DNA of 64,000 nucleotides from Villigracilis sp024434165 (GCA_030263665.1 SZPK01000002.1:1-64000); one strand, 5' to 3'; positions 51,919-61,123 are shown, counted from the stretch's first letter. A program made the numbers and translations. The notes: generated from the letters alone by a model not told the origin.

Positions 51919-54126
51919 TTACTCCTTTTTGAAATATTCAGGGAATTTTGCCGCAAGGCTCAATTTGAGTTCGGTAGTGAAATCTTTCTGTTCCTTTTCG
52001 CTCTTGTAATCGCTCTCGAACAAGGCAGCATAGGCATTGCGAACATCGTCGAAATACACCTTCAACGAACGCGTGCCTTTGTCGGACACTCCTTCGCGCT
52101 TATTAATCTCTTTGCCAAGCAACTGTACGAGCATTGCCCGCGCAGAGTCAAAGCAGAAGTAGTTGTCATCGCTGCGGAATATGGTTGCCATCGTGCCGCT
52201 CAGGTTATGGCTGGCGCGATAGACAAATTGGTATGGGTCAGTGACCTCTTCGATGAGTTTGGTCACTTCGTTTTTGTCGTCTTTGCCTGCCTTTTTGGCT
52301 TCGCTTCTGACGTAATCACAGAAAGCATCAAGAAGTCCGGTCATGGCGGCGACATCGCGAAACATTTTTGCTTTTTCTGGCATATCTGCCTCCTCAAGTA
52401 ATTTGCAATGTTCTTTCCTTAGTTCTTCGAGTAAACGCATCTTTTCGTAACTTCTATCTGTCAATTGACATACTTGTTCTTGGTTTCCACAGATGAGCGC
52501 ATATATTGCCTTGACTACCTCCTCTTTTTGAACGAGTCTGATGGCTTCAAAAGCTTCTTGGTTGGATTTACTTGTATTTTTTTGTTTATCAAAGTATGTT
52601 AGGCCCAGTTCAAAAATCTCTTGCAAATAACTCAACCAAACCAGGTGACGAACAGGTAATTCTTGTTCGTCACCATCAAACAACTGCACTTGGACCCTCC
52701 TGAGTGCATCTCTTGGCATTATTGACGTCATTTTGAAAAGCGCGTATTGAAGAATACCCATTTTGTCGGAAACAGGCGCCTTTCCACCTTTTTCGCTCAC
52801 CATTTCGGTACATTTAATAAGCATATATCTTCCTGCCGTTAAATTCAATTCGCCGAGTGTCATCATACGCAGATAATCCTGTACACTCTGTCCTTTGTCT
52901 GCCCCAAAATTTAGCCGAACAACAAGATTGCTGTCAGTCAACTTGATTGGAGCAATTATAGAAATTGCAGAGCAAGAATGACAAACGACTGGTTCAACTT
53001 GACGTATACCAGATTGCAAGCGCTGAGACGGTGAAGTCAAAATAAATCGATTCGCTGTCATTTTTGTCTTTTTGGATTGACCCTTTTTCGCTGGTGCGCG
53101 CTCAATCAGGCGTCCACACGAATAACAAATGTCTCCTTGGTTGTCTCCTGCAAATCTGGGAAAATGGTTTTCTGCCTCTGCTTGTAACAAGGGCAAAATT
53201 TGAGCTTCCGGTTTTGCTTTTGCAAGTTTTACAACCTTGTCTTCGATACTTTCTTTAATATTTTTTGCTTTGGGATTCCCAGTCCGAGCTTTTACGGTTC
53301 CAAAGGAAAACTGATTTCGCCCCAATCCATTAAAAAGAGAAGCCAAATCTCGTACACGCCCAAAGATTTCAGCGGGGATGTCTTTTGCCATTTTTTTTAT
53401 TGTTTTTTCATAAGTTTCTCGATTAATCCTAAGGGCAGCAGCCTTCTTCTCTGGGTCATTTTCCTTCACAGCCTTCTTGTAATCGTTCGAACCAAAAAGA
53501 ATGCGTTGTTCGAGGGTTGCAAGATAAAATGCAGCTTGAACTTCTGCAACATCCTGAGTAACAATCGGGAATTCGACACCCCCAAAACCCCGATTCGTCA
53601 ACTTTACTGAATTCATCAGCAAGACAAAATTTTTCTCAAGTTCTTGGCGAGAGAATGCTACTTGAATGAAATCTTTCCAAATGTTACTTAGCTCGAAATC
53701 TTGTTCCCGAGGAATAAATGTCCATACACTTACGGGGTTTAATTCGAGAACAGAAATCCCTTTTTTCGTTGCTAGATAATCGAGAAACCGATCCAACAAA
53801 CTCTCATACGCAATCCGCGCTTGTGCCTCCTGCGGCATCACAGTTCTGTACCACGTCACAACTTTGCCGATGGGTTGATTGTTCAAAAGCACAGTTTTGT
53901 CAATTAGGGAGATTGCAGGCGTTTGAGGGGCATCGTCAGAAACGTGGTTTAATTGACGCAACAACCGCAGAGCGCCCAGTTTACCCAGAATAACCTTCAA
54001 CTCGCCTGTCAGATTTTCGTGTTTCGCCCAGTTCGCAAAACTTGAAAAGCCAGCGATGTCACTGGTCGAAGCATAATGAGAAGCGCATATTGCGAGAATT
54101 TGAATTCTTGTCATCTGATTGACCAT
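51919..54126 (-). CDS. CRISPR large subunit with zinc finger, no HD and no GGDD visible
   Basis: This 735-residue protein starts at ATG 54126 after AGGAG. Two CXXC pairs (Cys334/337 and Cys382/385) frame a basic loop, like the zinc finger of Cas10d/Csc3. The C-terminal 180 residues are helical (VKAIYALICGNQEQVCQL, ENTPYQF-like VTDPYQFVYRASHNLSGT), suited to a Cas11-like part. I find no HD motif at the N-terminus and no GGDD-type palm motif, and it is about 250-300 residues shorter than usual Cas10d. It is likely the PAM-recognising large subunit. It could also be a Cas8-like protein. The sequence is strongly AT-rich compared with flanks. Confidence 0.72.
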   Translation of the reverse strand: MVNQMTRIQILAICASHYASTSDIAGFSSFANWAKHENLTGELKVILGKLGALRLLRQLNHVSDDAPQTPAISLIDKTVLLNNQPIGKVVTWYRTVMPQEAQARIAYESLLDRFLDYLATKKGISVLELNPVSVWTFIPREQDFELSNIWKDFIQVAFSRQELEKNFVLLMNSVKLTNRGFGGVEFPIVTQDVAEVQAAFYLATLEQRILFGSNDYKKAVKENDPEKKAAALRINRETYEKTIKKMAKDIPAEIFGRVRDLASLFNGLGRNQFSFGTVKARTGNPKAKNIKESIEDKVVKLAKAKPEAQILPLLQAEAENHFPRFAGDNQGDICYSCGRLIERAPAKKGQSKKTKMTANRFILTSPSQRLQSGIRQVEPVVCHSCSAISIIAPIKLTDSNLVVRLNFGADKGQSVQDYLRMMTLGELNLTAGRYMLIKCTEMVSEKGGKAPVSDKMGILQYALFKMTSIMPRDALRRVQVQLFDGDEQELPVRHLVWLSYLQEIFELGLTYFDKQKNTSKSNQEAFEAIRLVQKEEVVKAIYALICGNQEQVCQLTDRSYEKMRLLEELRKEHCKLLEEADMPEKAKMFRDVAAMTGLLDAFCDYVRSEAKKAGKDDKNEVTKLIEEVTDPYQFVYRASHNLSGTMATIFRSDDNYFCFDSARAMLVQLLGKEINKREGVSDKGTRSLKVYFDDVRNAYAALFESDYKSEKEQKDFTTELKLSLAAKFPEYFKKE

Positions 54127-54187
54127 ATATCATTCTCCTGACATTTGCTTGAACACTCAGGCAATGTCCTAATTTTCATCGGCATTT

Positions 54188-54287
54188 CCATAGACCAATT
54201 GACCACCCAACCATCCGACTACTCGACCATGCGACTACGCGACCATCCGACCACCCGACCACATGACCATCCGACTACCAGACCAAA
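54188..54287. repeat. Octanucleotide repeat tract T5
   Basis: About twelve units of GACCACCC/AACCATCC/GACTACTC/GACCATGC type begin 60 bases upstream of the large-subunit start. The rest of the 450-base gap up to 54579 has tract T6 and a short unique stretch (54293-54387) with no visible gene. Confidence 0.88.
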
Positions 54288-54387
54288 ACCACCCAGCGCT
54301 CCCCCGTTCGACATCCCCATTGGCTGGGACACGATCATCATACAACACAGGGTAGACCACATACATGCCCCACCCCTTGCGAGAGGG

Positions 54388-54591
54388 TAGTCTATTGGTC
54401 AAATGGTCAAATAGTCACATAGCCCGACCACCCGACCATCCAACCAAGCGACCATCCGACTACTCGACCATCCAACCAAGCGACCACCCGACCAAGCGAC
54501 CAAGCGACCACCCGACCAAGCGACTACGCGACCACCCAACCAAGCGACCATCCGACTACGCGACCACTCGACCACACAACTACTCGACAAA
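54388..54591. repeat. Octanucleotide repeat tract T6, orientation switching
   Basis: It starts after CTTGCGAGAGGG with GTC-type units (TAGTCTATTGGTCAAATGGT) and then changes to GAC-type units (GACCACCC, GACCAAGC, GACCATCC, AACCAAGC) up to the WYL-protein stop. The arrangement mirrors T1 at the other end of the cas genes. Confidence 0.9.
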
Positions 54592-55590
54592 AAAACCATA
54601 ATTCCTCGCCATCCCTTCCACCCTCCGCCGCATCTCACGCAGAAGATCACTGCCCCCCAGCACGATACAAGCCTCCCCGTAGGCAAGAAGCGTGCGCGCC
54701 GCGTCCCACACATCGTCCGTCACCGCACGGACTTCGGCGCTGCCGTCGTCGTTGCGCGTGATCTGCATCTCGGCAAAGCGGTGACTGATCTCCCCGCGTC
54801 CGATCTCGGGGGCGAGCCGGTAATGCACAAGAAAGCGCGGCGGCTGGCGATGGCGTGTCTCCACCTTCGTGGGCGAGACGCGCAGCCGTTCGTCGTCCAA
54901 AATGTAACTCATGCGGAATCGTAAAAACGGAAACTCCCCCTGCAAACCGGTATTCAAACTGTACCCGCGCAAATACCAGTGCCCGTCCTGGAATCGGATT
55001 TGATACGGCGCAAGTTCGTGGAACACAGGCTTGCGGTCTGCGCGGCGCGGCGAGAGATAGTTGAAGGTCAACTTGCGGCGCTGATTCAAGGCGCGGTTCG
55101 CCGTCTCCCACACGCGCATCGGAATTTCGCTGCGGTCCACATCCTGCTCGAAATCCAGGGTGAACTCCTCGCTGGCAGATTCGATCTGTATCCGCGTTTC
55201 GGGCGGCAGCCAGCCGATGATCTGCTGGACGAGATCGCGCACCCCCGCCAGGTCGCCGACCGCGTTATCGTATTGACGCGACAGGATGGACAACGCCCGC
55301 AGCATCGGCGGCGAAAGAGCGACTCTGCCGTACGGTCCCGCATCATTCAGGATGTAGAGTTGGGTCTTGGGATCCCAAACATGATCCACCCCCAGGCGTT
55401 TTTTCAGGTTGTCGCGGTCGTGCTTGAAGGCATGCTTCCGCGCGCTGGACGCAGAAGGATACGCATCCGCCCCTACTGTCTCGAGAACGGATCGGATCAA
55501 TTCCTCGTTGGTTGCCGGTCCTTCCATCAGGCGTTTCAGAATCGCCAAAACCCGCAGGAAGGAAACCCACTCGCTGCCGCGTTTTGCCAT
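54580..55590 (-). CDS. WYL-domain transcriptional regulator of the CRISPR locus
   Basis: About 336 residues from ATG 55590 (55608 is possible). An N-terminal winged helix (SFLRVLAILKRLMEGPATNEELIRSV) is followed by a WYL domain (residues about 165-250, LNQRRKLTFNYLSPRRADRKPVFHELAPYQIRFQDGHWYLRGY) with the conserved Tyr, Arg and WYL-like HWYLRGY, then the WCX extension. WYL proteins sense nucleic acid or nucleotide ligands and commonly regulate CRISPR and other defence loci. It is the first gene before the effector cassette, on the same strand. Composition is host-like. Confidence 0.9.
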   Translation of the reverse strand: MAKRGSEWVSFLRVLAILKRLMEGPATNEELIRSVLETVGADAYPSASSARKHAFKHDRDNLKKRLGVDHVWDPKTQLYILNDAGPYGRVALSPPMLRALSILSRQYDNAVGDLAGVRDLVQQIIGWLPPETRIQIESASEEFTLDFEQDVDRSEIPMRVWETANRALNQRRKLTFNYLSPRRADRKPVFHELAPYQIRFQDGHWYLRGYSLNTGLQGEFPFLRFRMSYILDDERLRVSPTKVETRHRQPPRFLVHYRLAPEIGRGEISHRFAEMQITRNDDGSAEVRAVTDDVWDAARTLLAYGEACIVLGGSDLLREMRRRVEGMARNYGFFVE

Positions 55591-55721
55591 CGTACCCCGT
55601 TCATTCATTTGAACCGATTTCGCTATTTTATCCTAAACTCATCGGCAGGAGCGCCTCTGCCCTGCTGCGATCACGATAACATACAATGGTCTTGCACGTG
55701 TACTGCCGCGCATTTGGGCTA

Positions 55722-55727
55722 TAATCC
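55722..55727 (+). promoter_or_regulatory. -10 box of the DUF255 protein gene
   Basis: A perfect TATAAT, 44 bases before the ATG at 55772; the Shine-Dalgarno AAGG lies close to the start. Confidence 0.5.
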
Positions 55728-55771
55728 AAACCTCAAAGGCAGTTCCTTCAGTTTCAATTACAAGGTAAGGC

Positions 55772-57838
55772 ATGTCCAACCAATTAATCAACGAAAGTTC
55801 CCCCTACCTGCTCCAACACGCCGAAAATCCAGTGGACTGGCATCCCTGGGGTGAAGAGGCGCTGGCAAAAGCCAAAGCCGAAGACAAGCCCATCTTTTTA
55901 TCCGTAGGATATGCCGCCTGCCACTGGTGCCATGTCATGGCGCACGAGTCGTTCGAAGACCCCGAAACCGCCGCCCTGATGAACGAGTATTTCGTCAACA
56001 TCAAAGTGGACCGCGAAGAGCGCCCGGATATTGACGCAATCTACATGCAAGCCACCGTTGCGATGACAGGCTCCGGCGGCTGGCCCATGTCCGTGTTTCT
56101 CACGCCCGACCTCAAGCCATTTTATGCAGGGACGTACTTCCCGCCTGTACGCCGCTTCAACATGCCGTCCTTCAAAGATGTGTTGACGGGTCTTGCCAAC
56201 GCATGGAAGCACGACCGCGCCGAAGTGGAAAGCACAGGCGGCAAAGTCAGCCAGCATTTGCAGGCGCAGGTCAAACCGCAAAGCCGGGAGGCGCTCACGC
56301 CCGAACACCTCAACGCCATCGCAAACGCCATCCGCGAATCCTACGACTGGGGCTACGGCGGCTGGGGCGATGCGCCCAAGTTCCCGCAGCCGATGGCGCT
56401 CGAATTTCTGCTTCATCATTCCGCTCTCCGCAAAACGGACGAATACACAAAACTCATCAGGCACTGCCTCGACGCGATGGCGCGCGGCGGCATGTACGAC
56501 GTGGTCGGCGGCGGTTTCTCCCGTTACAGCACCGACAACCTCTGGCGCGTGCCGCATTTCGAAAAAATGCTGTACGATAACGCCCTGCTCGTCCGCGTTT
56601 ATCTTCATGCGTGGCAGGTTTTCAAGGATCCGTTTTACAAGCGCATCGCCGTCGAAACGCTCGAATTCATCGCGCGCGAAATGACCCACACCCAGGGCGG
56701 CTTTTACTCCTCGCTCGATGCCGACTCCGAAGGCGAGGAAGGCAGGTTCTACGTTTGGACGCAAGACGAGATTCGCGATGTTTTGAAAGATGATTTTGAA
56801 TTTTTTGAGGCGGCGTACGGAATCACCGCCAAAGGAAATTGGGAGGGAAAGACCGTGCTGCAGCGCGCATTGGATGACTCCTCCCTCGCCGCCCGCTTCC
56901 ATCTGGACCTCGAAACGGTTCAGGCAAAATTAGCGGATGCCCACTCCAGGCTGTACACCGCCCGCGCCATGCGCGTCCGTCCCGCCACCGACGATAAAAT
57001 CCTCACCGCGTGGAACGGACTCATGCTGGCAGCCGTCGCAGAGGCGAGCCGCGTTCTGGAGTCAGGAAGCTTGCTTCCGACGACGGACCAGCAAACTGGT
57101 CAACTCCAGAGTCTTGCGGTTCGCAGCGCCGAATTTTTGCTCTCCGAACTGCGCCCGAACGGCAAATTGCGCCGCGCCTGGCGGGACGGCAAAACCACGA
57201 ACGAAGTCTTTCTCGAAGATTATGCCGCCCTGATTCTCGGCTTGCTGGAACTGTACCAGACCGATTTCAATACCAGGTGGTTTGCCGCTGCGAAGGAACT
57301 GACGGATGAAATGATCGAACGCTTTCATGATCCCGAAGGCGGGTTCTTCGATACGCCGCATGATGGAGAAACGCTCCTCCTCCGCCCCAAGGAACTTCAG
57401 GACAACGCCACGCCCTCGGGCAATGCGCTGGCGTGCGAAGCCCTGCTCAAACTGGCTGCCTTCACCGACGAAGGCAGGTACCGCGACCTGGCGGAAGAAT
57501 CGTTGAAACAGGTCGCCGGCTATCTTTTACGCTACCCGCTCGGCTTTGCGAGATGGCTCTCAGCGGCGGAAAATGCCCTGGGGACGATGAAGCAGGTCGC
57601 AGTCCTGGGTGAAGCGGGCGAGGAAAACTTCGAGCGTATGCTCAAGGCAATTCAGGTAGAATATCGCCCGGGCGTGGTGACAGCCGCATCCCCCCATCCG
57701 ATAAAAGAAAATTCGCCTGCGCTGCTGAAAGATAGACCGATGAAAGGCGGCAGGGCGACGGCTTATGTGTGCGAGGGGTTTGTCTGCAAACTGCCTGCCA
57801 CAGAGATCGAAACACTGATCGAACAATTAAATTCCTGA
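55772..57838 (+). CDS. Thioredoxin-domain DUF255 protein (YyaL/SSP411-like)
   Basis: This 688-residue protein has the N-terminal DUF255 thioredoxin-like domain: ESSPYLLQHAENPVDWHPWGEEALAKA and the CHWC active site in GYAACHWCHVMAHESFED, then VNIKVDREERPDID. A six-hairpin glycosidase-like alpha/alpha barrel follows (residues 200-600). The family is widespread; the human homologue is spermatogenesis-associated SPATA20. Its biochemical role is unclear, perhaps redox control linked to N-acylglucosamine epimerase-like folds. It is cytosolic, with no signal peptide. Confidence 0.93.
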   Translation: MSNQLINESSPYLLQHAENPVDWHPWGEEALAKAKAEDKPIFLSVGYAACHWCHVMAHESFEDPETAALMNEYFVNIKVDREERPDIDAIYMQATVAMTGSGGWPMSVFLTPDLKPFYAGTYFPPVRRFNMPSFKDVLTGLANAWKHDRAEVESTGGKVSQHLQAQVKPQSREALTPEHLNAIANAIRESYDWGYGGWGDAPKFPQPMALEFLLHHSALRKTDEYTKLIRHCLDAMARGGMYDVVGGGFSRYSTDNLWRVPHFEKMLYDNALLVRVYLHAWQVFKDPFYKRIAVETLEFIAREMTHTQGGFYSSLDADSEGEEGRFYVWTQDEIRDVLKDDFEFFEAAYGITAKGNWEGKTVLQRALDDSSLAARFHLDLETVQAKLADAHSRLYTARAMRVRPATDDKILTAWNGLMLAAVAEASRVLESGSLLPTTDQQTGQLQSLAVRSAEFLLSELRPNGKLRRAWRDGKTTNEVFLEDYAALILGLLELYQTDFNTRWFAAAKELTDEMIERFHDPEGGFFDTPHDGETLLLRPKELQDNATPSGNALACEALLKLAAFTDEGRYRDLAEESLKQVAGYLLRYPLGFARWLSAAENALGTMKQVAVLGEAGEENFERMLKAIQVEYRPGVVTAASPHPIKENSPALLKDRPMKGGRATAYVCEGFVCKLPATEIETLIEQLNS

Positions 57839-57848
57839 GAGGAGACTC

Positions 57849-58490
57849 ATGGAACCATCATTCATCGAAAACCTTATCAAGGTCGGTATGGCTGTGCTGG
57901 TGGGCGGGCTTATCGGCGCGGAACGCGAGTTTCAGGATAAAGCGGCGGGCTTTCGCACGATCATCCTGATCACGCTCGGCTCGACGTTGTTCACCATCTT
58001 TTCGCTCAGCATGGACCCCGGCTTTACGCAAACGCGCATCGCGGCGAACATCGTCACGGGCATCGGCTTTCTGGGCGCGGGCGCGATTGTGCGCGAAGGC
58101 GGGCGGATCGCAGGGCTGACCACCGCCGCCACCATCTGGCTTGCCGCGGCGCTGGGCATGGGCATTGGCGCGGGAAGTTTATATTTCGTTCTCGCCGCCA
58201 CCGGCGTGACGATCCTTGTGCTGATCGCCTTCCCAAAACTGGAGGCGCGCATTGACCGCATCCGCGAGTCGCGCTCGTACGAGATCACCCTGGCAGCCGA
58301 TGATTTCAAAAAGGTGGAGAAGATTTCGGAACTGTTCGACGAGTTGTCGCTGCGCGTATTCGAGCACCACCAGGCGAAGAACGAGAAGTCCATCATCAGC
58401 ACGTGGAAGGTGATCGGTTCGCCGCACAACCATGAAAAATTCATTCAAGCCATGATGCGCGATAAAGCCGTGAAGGAACTGACCTACTAA
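57849..58490 (+). CDS. MgtC/SapB-family membrane protein
   Basis: This 213-residue protein has four to five helices in residues 5-135 with the MgtC motif VLVGGLIGAEREFQDKAAGFRTIILITLGSTLFTIFS and GIGFLGAGAIVREGGRIAGLTTAATIW. A C-terminal ACT-like cytoplasmic domain follows (150-213). Family members modulate Mg2+ stress and F-type ATPase. It lies ten bases after the DUF255 gene with an AGAGGAGA Shine-Dalgarno. Confidence 0.92.
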   Translation: MEPSFIENLIKVGMAVLVGGLIGAEREFQDKAAGFRTIILITLGSTLFTIFSLSMDPGFTQTRIAANIVTGIGFLGAGAIVREGGRIAGLTTAATIWLAAALGMGIGAGSLYFVLAATGVTILVLIAFPKLEARIDRIRESRSYEITLAADDFKKVEKISELFDELSLRVFEHHQAKNEKSIISTWKVIGSPHNHEKFIQAMMRDKAVKELTY

Positions 58491-58496
58491 CGAATC

Positions 58497-58528
58497 AAAA
58501 AAACAGACCGCAGCCGGTCTGTTTTTTT
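58497..58528. terminator. Bidirectional terminator (mgtC / tatA)
   Basis: Stem CAGACC/GGTCTG (58504-58509 with 58516-58521), flanked by A7 on the left and T7 on the right, so it works on both strands. Confidence 0.95.
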
Positions 58529-58530
58529 GA

Positions 58531-58713
58531 TTACTTCTTTTCCTCTTCGGGGGTCTCGCCTGCGTTCTCATCCTTGCCGCTCAACCCTTCGCGGAAGGAT
58601 TTGATGCTGCGTCCGATCTCGCCGGCGATCCTGCCGATGCGCCCCGGACCAAACAGCAGGATGACGATCAGCAGAATGACGATCCATTCCGTACCACGAG
58701 GCAAACCTAACAT
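58531..58713 (-). CDS. tatA: Twin-arginine translocase subunit TatA/E
   Basis: This 60-residue protein has one membrane helix (EWIVILLIVILLFGPGRIG) with the FGPGRI hinge, an amphipathic helix (GEIGRSIKSFREGLSG) and an acidic tail. It forms the Tat pore. At least one Tat substrate is in the window (the sulfatase-like protein at 34931). No tatC is nearby. Confidence 0.93.
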   Translation of the reverse strand: MLGLPRGTEWIVILLIVILLFGPGRIGRIAGEIGRSIKSFREGLSGKDENAGETPEEEKK

Positions 58714-58770
58714 ACGATACTCCTTGAATGAAATTCAACGGTATCGTACCACGATTCAATGAAAACGTGG

Positions 58771-59874
58771 TTAGAGTTCCCTGCGGAAGAAGATGCCTTC
58801 GATGAAGCGCAAAGCGCGCCGGAAGAGCGAACGCAGGCGGGCGAACAGGCGGTACTGCTGCGGATGGACGGTCTTCTTCGTGGGGATGGGACCCGTCCAT
58901 TCGACGGTCATCGCGCCCCAGGTCAGCCCCGCCCCAAAGCCGACAAAGACGATTTTATCGCCGCTCTTGACCTTTCCGCTTTCGATGGCTTCCACGGCGG
59001 CAATCGGGATGGACGCCGTGGAGGTGTTGCCGTAGCGATCCACATTGATAATGAATTTTTCAATAGGCATTTTCAGGTATTTCGCCGCTGTCTCGATGAT
59101 GCGGTAGTTCGCCTGGTGCGGGATAATCCACTGCACGTCGTTGGTCGTCAGCCCGGCGAGCTGCAGGGATTCCTGGGCGGCTTGCCCCATCACGCGCGTG
59201 GCAAAGCGGAAGACTTCCTTGCCGTCCATGTAAACGTAGTGCTTGCCGTCGTGGACGGTGGTTTCGGTGGCGGGGTGACGCGCGCCGCCGCCGGGCAGGG
59301 TCAGCAGGTCAGCGCCGGAGCCGTCGGAGTGCATCACGGCGGAAAGCACGCCGCCGGGCTTGTCGCTGGCTTGCAGGACGAACGCCCCCGCCCCATCTCC
59401 AAAGAGGATGCAGGTGTTGCGGTCCTTCCAGTTGACGAAGCGTGAAAGCGTTTCGGTGCCGACAACCAGCGCGTTTTTGATGGAGCCGCTGCGGATGGCT
59501 TGCGCCGCCATGTTGGCGGCGTAAATAAAGCCGGAACATGCCGCCAGCAGGTCGAAGGCGCCGGCTTTGGTCGCCCCGATCTGGTCCTGGATGATGCAGG
59601 CGGTCGCCGGGAAAATATATTCGGGCGAGGAGGAGGTGCAGATGATCAAATCCAGTTCGGTGGGGGCAAGGTTCGCCACCTGAAGCGCCTTGACCGACGC
59701 CTCCACGCCCAGCGTGGACGGAAATTCATTCTCTCTCGCAATGTGACGTTCGCGAATCCCCGTGCGGCTGCGAATCCAATCGTCGCTGGTCTCCACGAGT
59801 TTGGCGATGTCGTCGTTCGTAAGTACAGGCTCCGGGACGTGCATGCCCCAGCCTGTGATATGCGCGAATGGCAT
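58771..59874 (-). CDS. fabH: 3-oxoacyl-[acyl-carrier-protein] synthase III
   Basis: This 367-residue protein has the KAS III triad Cys113 (AACSGFIYAAN), His253 (PHQANYRI) and Asn283 (GNTSTASIP). It condenses acyl-CoA with malonyl-ACP to start fatty-acid chains. The standard fold ends near residue 325; the last 40 residues are a basic, aromatic tail that may be a membrane-binding extension. It lies ten bases after fabF copy 2. Confidence 0.94.
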   Translation of the reverse strand: MPFAHITGWGMHVPEPVLTNDDIAKLVETSDDWIRSRTGIRERHIARENEFPSTLGVEASVKALQVANLAPTELDLIICTSSSPEYIFPATACIIQDQIGATKAGAFDLLAACSGFIYAANMAAQAIRSGSIKNALVVGTETLSRFVNWKDRNTCILFGDGAGAFVLQASDKPGGVLSAVMHSDGSGADLLTLPGGGARHPATETTVHDGKHYVYMDGKEVFRFATRVMGQAAQESLQLAGLTTNDVQWIIPHQANYRIIETAAKYLKMPIEKFIINVDRYGNTSTASIPIAAVEAIESGKVKSGDKIVFVGFGAGLTWGAMTVEWTGPIPTKKTVHPQQYRLFARLRSLFRRALRFIEGIFFRREL

Positions 59875-59884
59875 ACTTGCTCCT

Positions 59885-61123
59885 TTATTTGCAGCGGCTG
59901 AGTATCAGCGTGGCGTTGTGCCCTCCAAAGCCAAACGAGTTGGACATGACGTGATCCACATCCAGCCTGCGCGGCTGGTTGGGGACGTAATCCAGATCGC
60001 AGGCGGGATCGGGGGTCTGGTAATTGATGGTCGGAGGCAGGATGCCGTTCAGAATCGTCATCGTGCTGATGACCGCCTCCAGCGCGCCGGACGCGCCCAG
60101 CAGGTGCCCGGTCATGGATTTGGTGGAGGAGACGGGTATCTGGTATGCCTGCTCGCCGAAAACCGTTTTGATCGCGGCGGTCTCGCTTTTATCGTTCAAC
60201 TGCGTGGATGTACCGTGCGCATTGATGTAGTCAATATCTTCCACGCCAAGCCCGGCATCTTCGAGCGCAAGCCGCATGGAGATCGCCGCCCCTGCTCCGT
60301 TTTCGGCAGGCGCGGAGATATGATAGGCATCGTCGGAGGTGCCGTAACCGGCGAACTCACAGAGAATGTTCGCGCCGCGCGCCTGCGCGTATTCCAGCGA
60401 TTCGAGGATCACGATGCCCGCGCCCTCCCCCATCACGAAACCGTCGCGGTCCTTATCGAACGGACGCGAAGCGCGCTGGGGATCGTCGTTGCGCGTGGAG
60501 AGGGCGGTCATCACATTCATGCCCGCCATCGAAATCGCGGTGATCGCCGCTTCCGATGCGCCCGCGATCATCGCATCCGCCGCGCCGCGGCGAATCATCT
60601 CCGCCGCCTCGCCGATGGCGTTCGTGCCGGAGGCGCACGCCGTCGCCAGCGCCATGTTCGGTCCGCGCGCGCCGGTGCGAATGGCAATGTTCCCCGCCGC
60701 GCCGTCCGAAATCATCATCGGAATCAGGAAGGGGCTGACGCGCTCGGGACCGCGCTCGCGCATCACATCGTACTGTTCGATCAACGTGATAATGCCGCCG
60801 ATGCCCGAGCCGATCAAAATCCCGACACGGTCGCGGTTCGATTCGTCAATTTTCAAGCCGGATTGTTCCAATGCCTCCAGCGTGGCGGCTGTGGCGAACT
60901 GGGTAAAACGATCCATCTTGCGCGCCTCGCGTGTGCCGAACAACGCCACGCCGTCGAAGCCTTTCACTTCCGCCGCGAATTTCGTCTTGTGTGCGCCGGC
61001 GTCGAACGCGGTGATGGGAGCCGCGCCGGATTTCCCGGCGAGCAGAGCCTCCCAGGTATCTTTCACATTGTTGCCCACGGGGCTGATGCAGCCCAACCCT
61101 GTGATAACCACTCGTTTTCTCAT
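59885..61123 (-). CDS. fabF: 3-oxoacyl-[acyl-carrier-protein] synthase II (second copy)
   Basis: This 412-residue protein has Cys163 (ATACASGTN), His303 (NAHGTSTQLND) and His340 (STKSMTGHLLG), the complete KAS II site. It is co-transcribed with fabH, so it is the likely housekeeping elongation enzyme, with the 25.5-kb copy as paralogue. The two share the overall length and motifs but differ widely elsewhere. Confidence 0.94.
   Translation of the reverse strand: MRKRVVITGLGCISPVGNNVKDTWEALLAGKSGAAPITAFDAGAHKTKFAAEVKGFDGVALFGTREARKMDRFTQFATAATLEALEQSGLKIDESNRDRVGILIGSGIGGIITLIEQYDVMRERGPERVSPFLIPMMISDGAAGNIAIRTGARGPNMALATACASGTNAIGEAAEMIRRGAADAMIAGASEAAITAISMAGMNVMTALSTRNDDPQRASRPFDKDRDGFVMGEGAGIVILESLEYAQARGANILCEFAGYGTSDDAYHISAPAENGAGAAISMRLALEDAGLGVEDIDYINAHGTSTQLNDKSETAAIKTVFGEQAYQIPVSSTKSMTGHLLGASGALEAVISTMTILNGILPPTINYQTPDPACDLDYVPNQPRRLDVDHVMSNSFGFGGHNATLILSRCK

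Noticed and set aside
47785..54126. Type III (Csm/Cmr) CRISPR system
   Set aside because: The ATTGAAAC repeat end is shared with type III, but a Cas3 helicase and an HD nuclease are present and there is no Cas10 GGDD, Csm or Cmr gene.
54293..54387. Possible small gene or tracrRNA-like RNA between tracts T5 and T6
   Set aside because: No start signal, no frame over 30 codons with coding character, and no match to the CRISPR repeat.
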